DNA of 7,009 nucleotides from Natrialbaceae archaeon B1-Br10_E2g27 (GCA_001563885.1 LKMM01000135.1:1-7009); one strand, 5' to 3'; shown: positions 1 to 6,605, counted from the first letter of the stretch. Program-made: numbers and translations. The notes: generated by a model not told the origin, from the letters alone.

Positions 1-479
1 CTAGCCAGCGTGCACACAGTATGGCAGCCTTACTCGCCATCGCTGGAGAGGAAGGAAGACCAGCCGGCAGAGCGATCGTTTCGATGGCCGACCATCTCGA
101 GGATCTCGAGGAGGTCGAAGCAGAGACCAAACGTGCACTGATCCGCGTGACGAGTACGCTCGATAACACTGCAGCGTACTTCGGTCCAATGGTCGGCGGC
201 GCGACGGTGGGTATGGCTGGTATGCTTACCGCAGACGATTTTGCGACGTTCGACGGGTTCGGCGAGGCGACGACGTTACCGATCGAACAACTCGGGGTCG
301 TCGTTGCAGTCTATCTGATCATGCTCGCATGTATCCTGACACCGCTTTCGTATGCGCTCCGATACGGAATGGATCGCACGCTGTTTGGCTACCACGTCGG
401 TCGGGCGTTGCTCTCGTCGATGGTGCTGTTCGTACTGACTGTTGGCATAATGGATATCACGTTACTCGATCCGAGCTGA
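1..479 (+). CDS. C-terminal part of type II/IV secretion system F-domain protein (PilC/TadC-like), 5' partial
   Basis: The reading frame is open to the left edge (first full codon at base 3) and ends with TGA at 477-479, so only the last ~158 residues are visible. The Met codon at 21 is internal, not a start. The first part (LLAIAGEEGRPAGRAI, then MADHL and a charged Glu/Lys stretch) is cytoplasmic and resembles the conserved C-terminal loop of haloarchaeal T2SF/GspF proteins. Three hydrophobic segments follow at about bases 174-230, 291-359 and 396-461, the usual F-domain membrane layout. Known role of the family: integral membrane platform that works with a PilB/TadA ATPase to assemble type IV pilus-like filaments. 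The ATPase gene would be expected just upstream, outside the window. The next gene begins 40 bases downstream behind its own promoter. The family call is fairly firm; which pilus system it serves cannot be told. Confidence 0.8.
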   Translation, partial: SQRAHSMAALLAIAGEEGRPAGRAIVSMADHLEDLEEVEAETKRALIRVTSTLDNTAAYFGPMVGGATVGMAGMLTADDFATFDGFGEATTLPIEQLGVVVAVYLIMLACILTPLSYALRYGMDRTLFGYHVGRALLSSMVLFVLTVGIMDITLLDPS

Positions 480-490
480 CCGGTCCAGAG

Positions 491-498
491 TTTAAATA
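491..498 (+). promoter_or_regulatory. TATA box (TTTAAATA) for a leaderless transcript of the 520 gene
   Basis: TTTAAATA is the only strongly AT-rich octamer in the 40-base gap between the F-domain gene and the next ATG. Its centre is about 26 bases upstream of the A of the ATG at 520, the distance at which archaeal TATA boxes set transcription start. No Shine-Dalgarno-like purine run lies between the box and the ATG. Together these predict a leaderless mRNA starting at or within a base or two of 520, a common haloarchaeal arrangement. A purine-containing stretch just upstream (CCAGAG, 485-490) could act as the TFB recognition element, but that match is weak. Inference: the four-gene block can be transcribed separately from the upstream machinery gene. 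Confidence 0.7.
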
Positions 499-519
499 CG
501 AACGAGCGCCAGCACCAGC

Positions 520-1584
520 ATGGATTTCGAAGCCCCGGCCGACGCGTGGTATGTCTACGTCGCGGTGGTGATCATCAGCGCGACGTTCGCTGGGATCGCC
601 GTGGGGATTCCCTCGGCACCGCCACCTGACGCCACACAGACGGCGAATACGATCGAGGGTGTCACAGCCAGTGAGTTCGCTGGGAGTGCATCCTACGAAC
701 ACGACGCCGACATCGTCCGTATCGACCACCAGACGATTACGATGAAAAACGACCATGGCGAGTCACACGCGAGCTTTTCCTACGGTACCGTTGTCCCGGT
801 AAACGGAGACGACCGTCTCGAGAACATCGTCAACGGCCAATCGTTCGAGGACGCCTTCGAGGAGGAACTGGCCGACCCAAATACCGATGGATCCGGCACG
901 TTCTTTGGCAAGGTCGCGTCGGCCGACGAGGAAAACACCGGGGAAGACCTCTATGCGAAGGGAGAACTCGTCGCTCGAACAATCGCGATCGAGGAGGATT
1001 CTGCAGTCGGCATCGAAACTCGAGCGGAAACCAACGACGACCTTGCAAAGAACCTGACCGAAACCGACGACGACCTCGAGAAGGAGGACGTCGAGGTCGT
1101 CGGCGAGATCCGGCTCAGGGAAGTTGGAAACGTCTCGAGTGAAACCGAACTCGAGTTCGAGGGAACGCCAGTCGTCGAGACGATCGACGTCGACGAATCG
1201 AGCGGCTGGCTCACCGATCGGGTAACGGGGTTTACGTGTTCTATCGCAGATATATGGTGTGACGACGATCCGGATATCGAACCGATACACGACGAGCAGG
1301 TCACCCTCGAAGGACTCGAAGGGAGCGAACGGATCACGTTGAGCGATACGACACTAGAGGAGGCGACCGACACAGAGGACGAACCGGTCGAACTGTGGAC
1401 CGGTTCATACGAACTCGAGGTGACGGCTCGTGGGGATGATTTCGAAGACTGTCGGGGAACGATCGAGACGAGTGAGGAGTGGACGACCGTCTGTGGGCCC
1501 GATCTGACCCTCGAGGAGTTCGACGATCCCCACTGGCACGACGACAATCGAGGTGTTCATTATGTCACGCTGGTCGTGGTGTAG
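520..1584 (+). CDS. DUF7283-like single-pass membrane-anchored surface protein, function unknown
   Basis: 354 residues. A short N-terminus without basic residues (MDFEAPADAW) leads into one hydrophobic segment at about residues 10-30, followed by Pro-rich SAPPPDA and a long acidic domain. The motif PPPDATQTANTIEGV, and the later DHGESHASFSYGTVVPV (residues 78-94), match what I remember of the haloarchaeal family DUF7283; the family number is recalled, not searched. Four Cys (240, 247, 311, 325) lie in the C-terminal third as two close pairs. Sequons are present at N178 and N204. There is no catalytic motif I recognise. Start choice: the ATG at 520 is backed by the TATA box about 26 bases upstream and no Shine-Dalgarno, so translation is probably leaderless. 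TAG stop at 1582-1584. The following gene starts inside its 3' end. Likely an envelope component of the neighbouring pilus-like machine; this is inference from context. Confidence 0.82.
   Translation: MDFEAPADAWYVYVAVVIISATFAGIAVGIPSAPPPDATQTANTIEGVTASEFAGSASYEHDADIVRIDHQTITMKNDHGESHASFSYGTVVPVNGDDRLENIVNGQSFEDAFEEELADPNTDGSGTFFGKVASADEENTGEDLYAKGELVARTIAIEEDSAVGIETRAETNDDLAKNLTETDDDLEKEDVEVVGEIRLREVGNVSSETELEFEGTPVVETIDVDESSGWLTDRVTGFTCSIADIWCDDDPDIEPIHDEQVTLEGLEGSERITLSDTTLEEATDTEDEPVELWTGSYELEVTARGDDFEDCRGTIETSEEWTTVCGPDLTLEEFDDPHWHDDNRGVHYVTLVVV
1550..1555 (+). promoter_or_regulatory. Shine-Dalgarno GAGGTG that decides the start at 1562
   Basis: GAGGTG is complementary to the 16S rRNA 3' end (archaeal consensus GGAGGTGA) and sits 6 bases before the ATG at 1562. 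The in-frame GTG at 1553 lies inside this motif, so it is an unlikely start. The site is within the 3' end of the preceding gene. Confidence 0.6.
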
Positions 1585-2065
1585 GGGACAGACCGAACCG
1601 CTGGCGGCGATTTTCGCCGTCTCGATCTTCGCGATGGGGCTTGGGTTGTACGTGATGGCTGTCCAGCCAGTTGTTCCTGGATACAGCGATCAGTCGACGG
1701 CCGAGCAGACAGCAGACCGGGTCTGGAACGAGATCGAACAGGATGGCATCGTACAGAGCCACAGCGATGCAGATACTGTCGGCGAACTCATCACGAACGA
1801 GTCGCTTCCAGTTGGGAAGACGGTCGCTGTCGAGGTGACGGCCGTCGATGGAAACGAGTATCGCACAGTCGAGACGGCGGCGTTCCCGTCCGGGTACAAT
1901 CCTGAGGAGGGAATTGGGACAGGGAGTAACCGAGCCGAACTCGAGGCGTACGTTGACGAACACGGCCCGCCGGCCGAAGCGAGCGTCGCGACGCAGTCGG
2001 TTCCGGTTGCCGTCGATCATCCGGCCGACGTTCGATCCGGAACCCTCCGGGTGGCAGTATGGTAG
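1562..2065 (+). CDS. DUF7285-like small pilin-like membrane-anchored protein, function unknown
   Basis: 167 residues from the ATG at 1562, chosen over the in-frame GTG at 1553 because GAGGTG at 1550-1555 is correctly spaced for 1562. The N-terminus is short and basic (MSRWSWCRG), followed by QTEPLAA and a hydrophobic segment to about residue 33. The pattern R8-G9-Q10-T11-E12-P13 before the membrane segment resembles class III (type IV pilin-like) signals, with possible cleavage after G9. The rest is a small acidic extracytoplasmic domain with one sequon (NES). The GQTEPLAA head and the closing GTLRVAVW fit my memory of the haloarchaeal family DUF7285; the number is recalled, not searched. The single Cys (C7) is on the cytoplasmic side. 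It overlaps the gene before by 23 bases and the gene after by 7, implying co-transcription and coupled translation. Candidate pseudopilin; role unproven. Confidence 0.8.
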   Translation: MSRWSWCRGQTEPLAAIFAVSIFAMGLGLYVMAVQPVVPGYSDQSTAEQTADRVWNEIEQDGIVQSHSDADTVGELITNESLPVGKTVAVEVTAVDGNEYRTVETAAFPSGYNPEEGIGTGSNRAELEAYVDEHGPPAEASVATQSVPVAVDHPADVRSGTLRVAVW

Positions 2066-3114
2066 GCCGATCAGTCGTTGGTGACGACCGCAAGCGGGCG
2101 ATATCGACAGTGATGGACGTCTCGCTTGCCTTGTTGATTATCAGCGCGACGGTGTTGCTGATCGGGGTCTTTTTGCATGCAGACGACGACCCGATCGACG
2201 ACGACCGCGGTGATCGGGCCTACCAGACGCTTTCGGGATCGACGGTAACGATTTCGTACAATCTGACCGTCGAAAACGAATCCGGGCACGCACCCATCGA
2301 TAGTGGCTACTTCTCGAACCCGGACGGGCTCGATCCCAAGGAAACTCCCGAGTTGTACACGATTACGACGTACGACGCGGCCCCTGCATTGCTCACAGAG
2401 GCGACACTGGTAAACGTCACCTACGACGGCGACCAGCCGCTGGCCTACGCCGATACCGTCGAGGACTCGGTCGATGCTGCCATCCGAGGCAAACTCGTCG
2501 GCGCTGACGATTCGGTGTACGCCGTTGCGACCTGGGAGCCCTACGAGAACGCGTCGATCAATGGAACGGCGACGGCCGGCGAACAACCGCCTCGTACGAC
2601 GGATATCTCGAGTACGTCAACGACCGTCTCGACGAGCATGGCGGGAGCTGAGACCGAACCGCTCGCCGAGACATTTTATGAGGGGAAAGAAACACAGGGA
2701 GACGGTGTCGAGAATCTCTCGCTTGCGCTCTCAGACCGGATTATCGAGGCCATGTTTCCGATCGCTGAGACCCAGTATACCCTCGAGTCGACGCTGACCG
2801 AAAACGCGGTGACGACCTATGACTACCGAAAACTCGCGCTGGCGTTCGACGACGAGGACCGAGTTGACGACATCAACGAGTCGATCACGGGGACGAAGCC
2901 GAACACCGAGGAGGCAAACGCCGAACTCACCGACGCGCTGGCCGACAGCATCGAAGACGACATCGTCGACGATCCAATCGCCGATGACCTCAATCAGACG
3001 TATGCGGAACACGGCGGAGACAAAGAGGCATTTGTCGCCGCTGCAGAGCCGACTATTACTGCGTACGTCTCGGTCGAAACAGTTGATATTACCGTTCAGG
3101 CAACCGAACGATGA
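2059..3114 (+). CDS. DUF7284-like pilin-like membrane-anchored glycoprotein candidate, function unknown
   Basis: 351 residues. The N-terminus carries a basic patch (R11-K12-R13) then A14-I15-S16-T17-V18 and a hydrophobic segment to about residue 39. This closely resembles the RAVSPVIG-type signal of haloarchaeal PilA-like pilins, with cleavage possible after A14. The remainder is acidic, has no Cys, and carries eight N-glycosylation sequons (N68, 73, 119, 164, 168, 219, 273, 312). A central block YAVATWEPYENASING (residues 154-169) followed by PPRTTD fits my memory of DUF7284; the number is recalled only. Residues ~285-310 are an Asp/Glu-rich stretch that may be helical. The start ATG at 2059 overlaps the previous stop by 7 bases; a weak GGGTGG (2049-2054) lies 4 bases before it. 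The stop at 3112-3114 overlaps the next ATG (ATGA). Likely a surface subunit of the same system; enzymatic activity is not indicated. Confidence 0.82.
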   Translation: MVGRSVVGDDRKRAISTVMDVSLALLIISATVLLIGVFLHADDDPIDDDRGDRAYQTLSGSTVTISYNLTVENESGHAPIDSGYFSNPDGLDPKETPELYTITTYDAAPALLTEATLVNVTYDGDQPLAYADTVEDSVDAAIRGKLVGADDSVYAVATWEPYENASINGTATAGEQPPRTTDISSTSTTVSTSMAGAETEPLAETFYEGKETQGDGVENLSLALSDRIIEAMFPIAETQYTLESTLTENAVTTYDYRKLALAFDDEDRVDDINESITGTKPNTEEANAELTDALADSIEDDIVDDPIADDLNQTYAEHGGDKEAFVAAAEPTITAYVSVETVDITVQATER

Positions 3115-6100
3115 GCAAGTCAGGACGTACTCGACAGAACGCATCACGAACCGGTCGACGAACGCTGACGATCGCAGACGAACGGGCACACGTCCCGTTT
3201 GCGCTGATTGCCGTACTGCTGCTCGTCTCGAGTATCGTTGCTATTGGAATACTCGAGCAGCGACCCGAACCGGTGGTCGATCAGGATATCTCGCTGGTTG
3301 TCGACCGCAGCGAAACGACAGCACAGGCGGAACTCCGGTCGGCATCGATCGACGCTAGCCACGCGGCCGTCAGCGTGCCGGTAATTAATGCAACCAACAG
3401 CACGATCGATGCAATCGATGAGACGAACGATCAGGAAGAAAACTTCGAGCAGTATCTGAAACTGCTCATCTACCTCGAAGCTCACGATCGGATTCCGGCA
3501 GCGACACAGGACCTAGATAGCGTCCGATCGGAGGTGTCGGTCCCACCGGTGGCTGACGCAGGAAGTGATGACGGTATCTCCCCGGATGAGGCGATCGATC
3601 GAGTCAACCTCACCGTCGGCGATCGTCCACAGACGGATCTCGAGGCCGGATTGCTCGAGGTGACACTCGAGGACGTTCGAATCGACGTCGATGCGACACG
3701 TGATGACGTGCCGACGGCCTACCGCGATATCACGGTTACTGTCGGGACGCCAGTGATGCAACTGAACGAACGGACCAACGAGTACGAACATCGGCTCAAC
3801 CAGGGCTTTTTCGAGGGTGGAGTCGATAACGAAGTCGAAACGCTCGGCCAGCATACAGCAGCACGGCTGTATCTGTTGGCGTATTTCAAAGCCGGCTGGG
3901 ATCGCTTTCAGGAGACGAACCGGCCTGGCGATCACGACTTCGAGCGCGTCCTCGAGCCGAATCATACGGAGGTAATGGCCAATGATGCCATTTTCGACGT
4001 TCAACACGACGTGTTTGGGACCCGTGATCCCTACGCTGACCGAACGATGCGGCCGGGCTATCTCTGTATGGCCTACCAGATCTCGGATTCGATGGGCGAC
4101 GACGAAGAAGAGAGGCCGTTCGATGCTGAGGATGCCGGGATCGACGGCGATACCGTCGAGATAGAAAATGAGAGTGGCGAATCCGAAGAGATCGACATCG
4201 AAGAGCAACTCTGTGATGGTGGATTCGTCCAGGAGTGGCTATTTGGCGATGAGGCCTCTGGCGAACTCCCTGAAGTGGACCTGCTGGATATGCTTCGTGG
4301 CGGGATCGAGGAGATGGACGTTATGGACGACGAAGAAGAGATTTCGATGACCGAGTTCGCTGAAGGCGCAAACGCCTACTATGGAGCGACCTACTACACA
4401 GATCAGGGTCACATGGCCCACGACGAAGCCCAGTGGTTTGCCGATCGAACGGAGTCGTTTCTGGATGAGGAAGTTGAGGACGAGTATCGGGATGAAGTCG
4501 ACGATACCTACGATACCTACGAGGACAACGAGAGCGAAGACACACCGGATATCGACGACAACATCCGGACGATTCGGACGATGATGGACGAACTGTACAC
4601 CGTCGAAATTGAACCGAATGCTAACACGGTACTCGATTCAGTCCCACCCAGAGCCGAGCGTCCGTCTAGGATAAACTCGAGTTGGTCACACGATGATACG
4701 GAGTTCGATATCGACGCTGCGACGCCAAAAACTGCTATGCACGACGGCGAACCGTTACCCGATAGCAACGAGCCGATACACGAACTCCAAGCAGAGGCCG
4801 AACTCGATATCACCCGGACAGACACCTGGGAATATGACGACTCAACAGCATCAAATACGAGGTCTGGAAGCGCAAATGTCACGCTCGATCTTACGGTTGA
4901 CGCCGACTACGATTTCCACCCCCAAGACGAGTTATACGAAGACGACCGGGGCTTTGATTTCCCATCACAGACCGATCCAGACCTCGAGTATGATTTCTTG
5001 TATCAGCCGACGGTCGACATATCAATCGACGAAATCGACTCCGTCGAGAACGAATCGGAGGTCCCAGAGCCCGATGGGAACGCAAGCGATCAGTTAGAGA
5101 TCGATGTCGGCTACCACGTTAATTATTTCACAGCTTACACCAATTCGATCGTCGATTCCCTCGAGGGTGGAACCGTCTACGGGACGGTCGAACGGGATGT
5201 CGAACGCAGCCTGGATTCGCTCGGTGGGTCTGCCTCGAGTCGGGGCGGACTCGAAGACGAGATCGAATCGCAGGTGATCGCTGATCAGTCACGAACGTAT
5301 GAGAGTGTGGAGTTACTTCCAACGATCGATCGGACAACTATCCACTCGCAGCTGAGTGATGATCTCAACGAAACCCACAACGAGTTCACCGACTGGGCCG
5401 AAAAGGACGAAAACAACTACACTGTCGACCGGACAGACTTGCTGGATCCGGACGAGGATCCAATTTCGGGGTTGATCGATCACATTGAGGCTGAACGTGA
5501 GGAATTTGTCTATGACAATATTTCAGCCGATTCCGCTGATGGGACGTTCCAGAACCCAGATGAGTTTCTGACGGTGCAGGTTCGGAAGGCGTACTTCGAT
5601 CGGATGTATCACTATATCGATCGGGTCGGCAGGACATACGAGGAAAATCTCGAAGACCTCGAGGGAGAACTCGATGAGGTGGGGAGTGGCCCAGAAGATG
5701 GGGCGAACGATATTCTCGGATTCGCCCAGGATATGGTAAACGCGGATGTCGAGCGCGATCCCGAGGAAATCGAGGGGTCCCCGGTACTCGACGATGCACA
5801 GTTCGAGGTTGCTGGCTCGCCGACGTATATGACCCACGAAAACATCACTCGAGAGCAGGATTCTGCAGTGCGTCCGGAAGCAAAGACGATAACGGACTTC
5901 GATGCGGAGACGAAACACGTCCCGATGACGATTCGGAGTAACAATCGGGGTGGGTGGCCGGGTATTCCGTTGACCCCGATTCCACCATCGGCGTGGTATT
6001 TCCAGATCAATACGTGGGAGAATACAGTCATGGGAGAGTACGCCAGGTTTGAAGTCAGCGCGACCGTGGGTGACCCCTCCGATGCCGATCGGCTGACCTA

Positions 6101-6383
6101 CGTCCGCGAACACCGGCCGGTCGAGGTCGAGTTACACGACGGTTCGACGGCCGATCTCGGTGTGAACGAACCCATCGACTTCGAAAGCACGACTGAAGTA
6201 GTTGTAATCATGCCAGGCGGCGTGCTTCGAACCGGCGGTATGCCCGCTGTCGCCGATACGAGTCCAAGCTTTGTGGGACAAAACGCCTGCTCACCGACGT
6301 GGGATCAGGTCGGCCCGGACTTTGCCCAACACGTCGCCAACGAGACGATCGAAGAGGAGTGTCACTATCCAGAGATCGACTGA
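3111..6383 (+). CDS. DUF7286-like giant (1090 residue) membrane-anchored surface protein, function unknown
   Basis: A basic N-terminus rich in Arg (to R25-A26) leads into one hydrophobic segment at about residues 28-47; everything after is acidic and probably outside the cell. No second membrane segment is evident, so it is N-anchored with a very large exodomain. Blocks I associate with the haloarchaeal family DUF7286 (recalled, not searched) are VPFALIAVLLLVSS (28-41), HTEVMANDAIFDVQHDVFG around 285-303, and the C-terminal module GWPGIPLTPIP (948-958) to GEYARFEVSA (975-984). Four Cys occur: C319 and C368 flank a very acidic stretch (328-366), and C1060 and C1084 lie near the end. About fifteen sequons are spread over the exodomain. 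Residues ~405-490 form another Asp/Glu-rich region containing a 9-base tandem repeat. The start is fixed by the ATGA overlap with the previous gene, and no clear Shine-Dalgarno is seen, suggesting re-initiation. TGA is followed at once by in-frame TAG. Possible tip protein or adhesin; inference only. Confidence 0.85.
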   Translation: MSKSGRTRQNASRTGRRTLTIADERAHVPFALIAVLLLVSSIVAIGILEQRPEPVVDQDISLVVDRSETTAQAELRSASIDASHAAVSVPVINATNSTIDAIDETNDQEENFEQYLKLLIYLEAHDRIPAATQDLDSVRSEVSVPPVADAGSDDGISPDEAIDRVNLTVGDRPQTDLEAGLLEVTLEDVRIDVDATRDDVPTAYRDITVTVGTPVMQLNERTNEYEHRLNQGFFEGGVDNEVETLGQHTAARLYLLAYFKAGWDRFQETNRPGDHDFERVLEPNHTEVMANDAIFDVQHDVFGTRDPYADRTMRPGYLCMAYQISDSMGDDEEERPFDAEDAGIDGDTVEIENESGESEEIDIEEQLCDGGFVQEWLFGDEASGELPEVDLLDMLRGGIEEMDVMDDEEEISMTEFAEGANAYYGATYYTDQGHMAHDEAQWFADRTESFLDEEVEDEYRDEVDDTYDTYEDNESEDTPDIDDNIRTIRTMMDELYTVEIEPNANTVLDSVPPRAERPSRINSSWSHDDTEFDIDAATPKTAMHDGEPLPDSNEPIHELQAEAELDITRTDTWEYDDSTASNTRSGSANVTLDLTVDADYDFHPQDELYEDDRGFDFPSQTDPDLEYDFLYQPTVDISIDEIDSVENESEVPEPDGNASDQLEIDVGYHVNYFTAYTNSIVDSLEGGTVYGTVERDVERSLDSLGGSASSRGGLEDEIESQVIADQSRTYESVELLPTIDRTTIHSQLSDDLNETHNEFTDWAEKDENNYTVDRTDLLDPDEDPISGLIDHIEAEREEFVYDNISADSADGTFQNPDEFLTVQVRKAYFDRMYHYIDRVGRTYEENLEDLEGELDEVGSGPEDGANDILGFAQDMVNADVERDPEEIEGSPVLDDAQFEVAGSPTYMTHENITREQDSAVRPEAKTITDFDAETKHVPMTIRSNNRGGWPGIPLTPIPPSAWYFQINTWENTVMGEYARFEVSATVGDPSDADRLTYVREHRPVEVELHDGSTADLGVNEPIDFESTTEVVVIMPGGVLRTGGMPAVADTSPSFVGQNACSPTWDQVGPDFAQHVANETIEEECHYPEID
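4501..4522 (+). repeat. 9-base tandem repeat (ACGATACCT, ~2.4 copies) inside the giant gene
   Basis: ACGATACCT occurs at 4501-4509 and 4510-4518 and continues as ACGA to 4522. It is in frame and encodes D465-T-Y-D468-T-Y in an Asp/Glu-rich segment. A unit of three codons means copy-number change would keep the frame. Confidence 0.7.
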
Positions 6384-6452
6384 TAGATACCGGTTTGACT
6401 CTCGTCCAGATTCTCAGCTAAAGGGCTCACAAACTGGTCGCTCGAGGACAGT

Positions 6453-6482
6453 GCTCTCGTGATGCCGAGATACCTCGAGAGC
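6453..6482 (+). repeat. Inverted repeat downstream of the surface-protein block, possible 3' end hairpin
   Basis: GCTCTCG (6453-6459) and CGAGAGC (6476-6482) are perfect complements separated by 16 bases. A competing pair, CTCGAGG (6441-6447) with CCTCGAG (6473-6479), shares the right arm, so only one stem can form at a time. The following 30-40 bases are richer in T and C but lack a clean oligo-T run, so calling it a terminator is uncertain. CTCGAG is common in this genome by codon use, which lowers the weight of the second pair. Confidence 0.4.
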
Positions 6483-6517
6483 GAATCGTTCGGCGTGTTC
6501 TTCCTAACTAAACCTGT

Positions 6518-6550
6518 CTTGTATATGGGAAACGTAGCTTGTATTAGGGA
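6518..6550 (+). promoter_or_regulatory. Direct repeat with 20-base period, likely promoter/operator region of cbiG
   Basis: CTTGTATATGGGA (6518-6530) and CTTGTATTAGGGA (6538-6550) match at 11 of 13 positions, the differences being an AT/TA swap. Start-to-start spacing is 20 bases, about two helical turns, so a protein could contact both copies on one face. AACGT follows both copies (directly after the first, after GG in the second). The AT-rich core of either copy (TTGTATAT or TTGTATTA) could also serve as a TATA box, giving a start near 6545-6570 and a short leader that includes the Shine-Dalgarno. Whether it is operator, promoter or both cannot be separated by eye. Confidence 0.4.
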
Positions 6551-6593
6551 GGAACGTGTTGGTGGTTCTCGTGAGCACTCGAGTCAATCTACA

Positions 6594-6600
6594 GGGAGAG
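6594..6600 (+). promoter_or_regulatory. Shine-Dalgarno-like GGGAGAG for cbiG
   Basis: The purine run lies 5 bases before the ATG at 6606 and supports that start over the in-frame ATG at 6525. It implies a leadered transcript, unlike the 520 gene. Confidence 0.45.
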
Positions 6601-6605
6601 AATCG

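Larger units (their letters stand above)
6384..6605. other. Intergenic region between the surface-protein block and cbiG
   Basis: 222 bases with no convincing conserved gene. From left to right: a second in-frame stop (TAG 6384-6386), two competing 7-base inverted repeats (6441-6482), a pyrimidine-richer stretch (about 6488-6520), a 13-base direct repeat (6518-6550), and a purine-rich Shine-Dalgarno before cbiG. It probably holds the end of one transcript and the promoter of the next. Confidence 0.6.

Noticed and set aside
951..1547. Long minus-strand reading frame of 198 codons, very Ser-rich
   Set aside because: It is antisense to the 520 gene; its Ser runs come from reading acidic GAG/GAC/TCG codon patterns backwards. 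It lacks the acidic composition of haloarchaeal proteins, and has no promoter.
1553..1561. GTG at 1553 as start of the small pilin-like gene
   Set aside because: The GTG is part of the Shine-Dalgarno GAGGTG that is correctly spaced for the ATG at 1562.
3513..4208. Minus-strand frame of 231 codons inside the giant gene
   Set aside because: Composition is unlike the acidic proteins of the window and the sense frame carries recognisable family blocks there. Long antisense frames are expected in GC-rich genes.
5523..6113. Minus-strand frame of 196 codons inside the giant gene
   Set aside because: Antisense shadow over the conserved C-terminal module of the sense protein; no start signal or recognisable motif.
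6525..6605. In-frame ATG at 6525 as an earlier cbiG start
   Set aside because: It would add 27 residues with no resemblance to CbiG, lies within the direct repeat, and the ATG at 6606 has its own purine-rich site.
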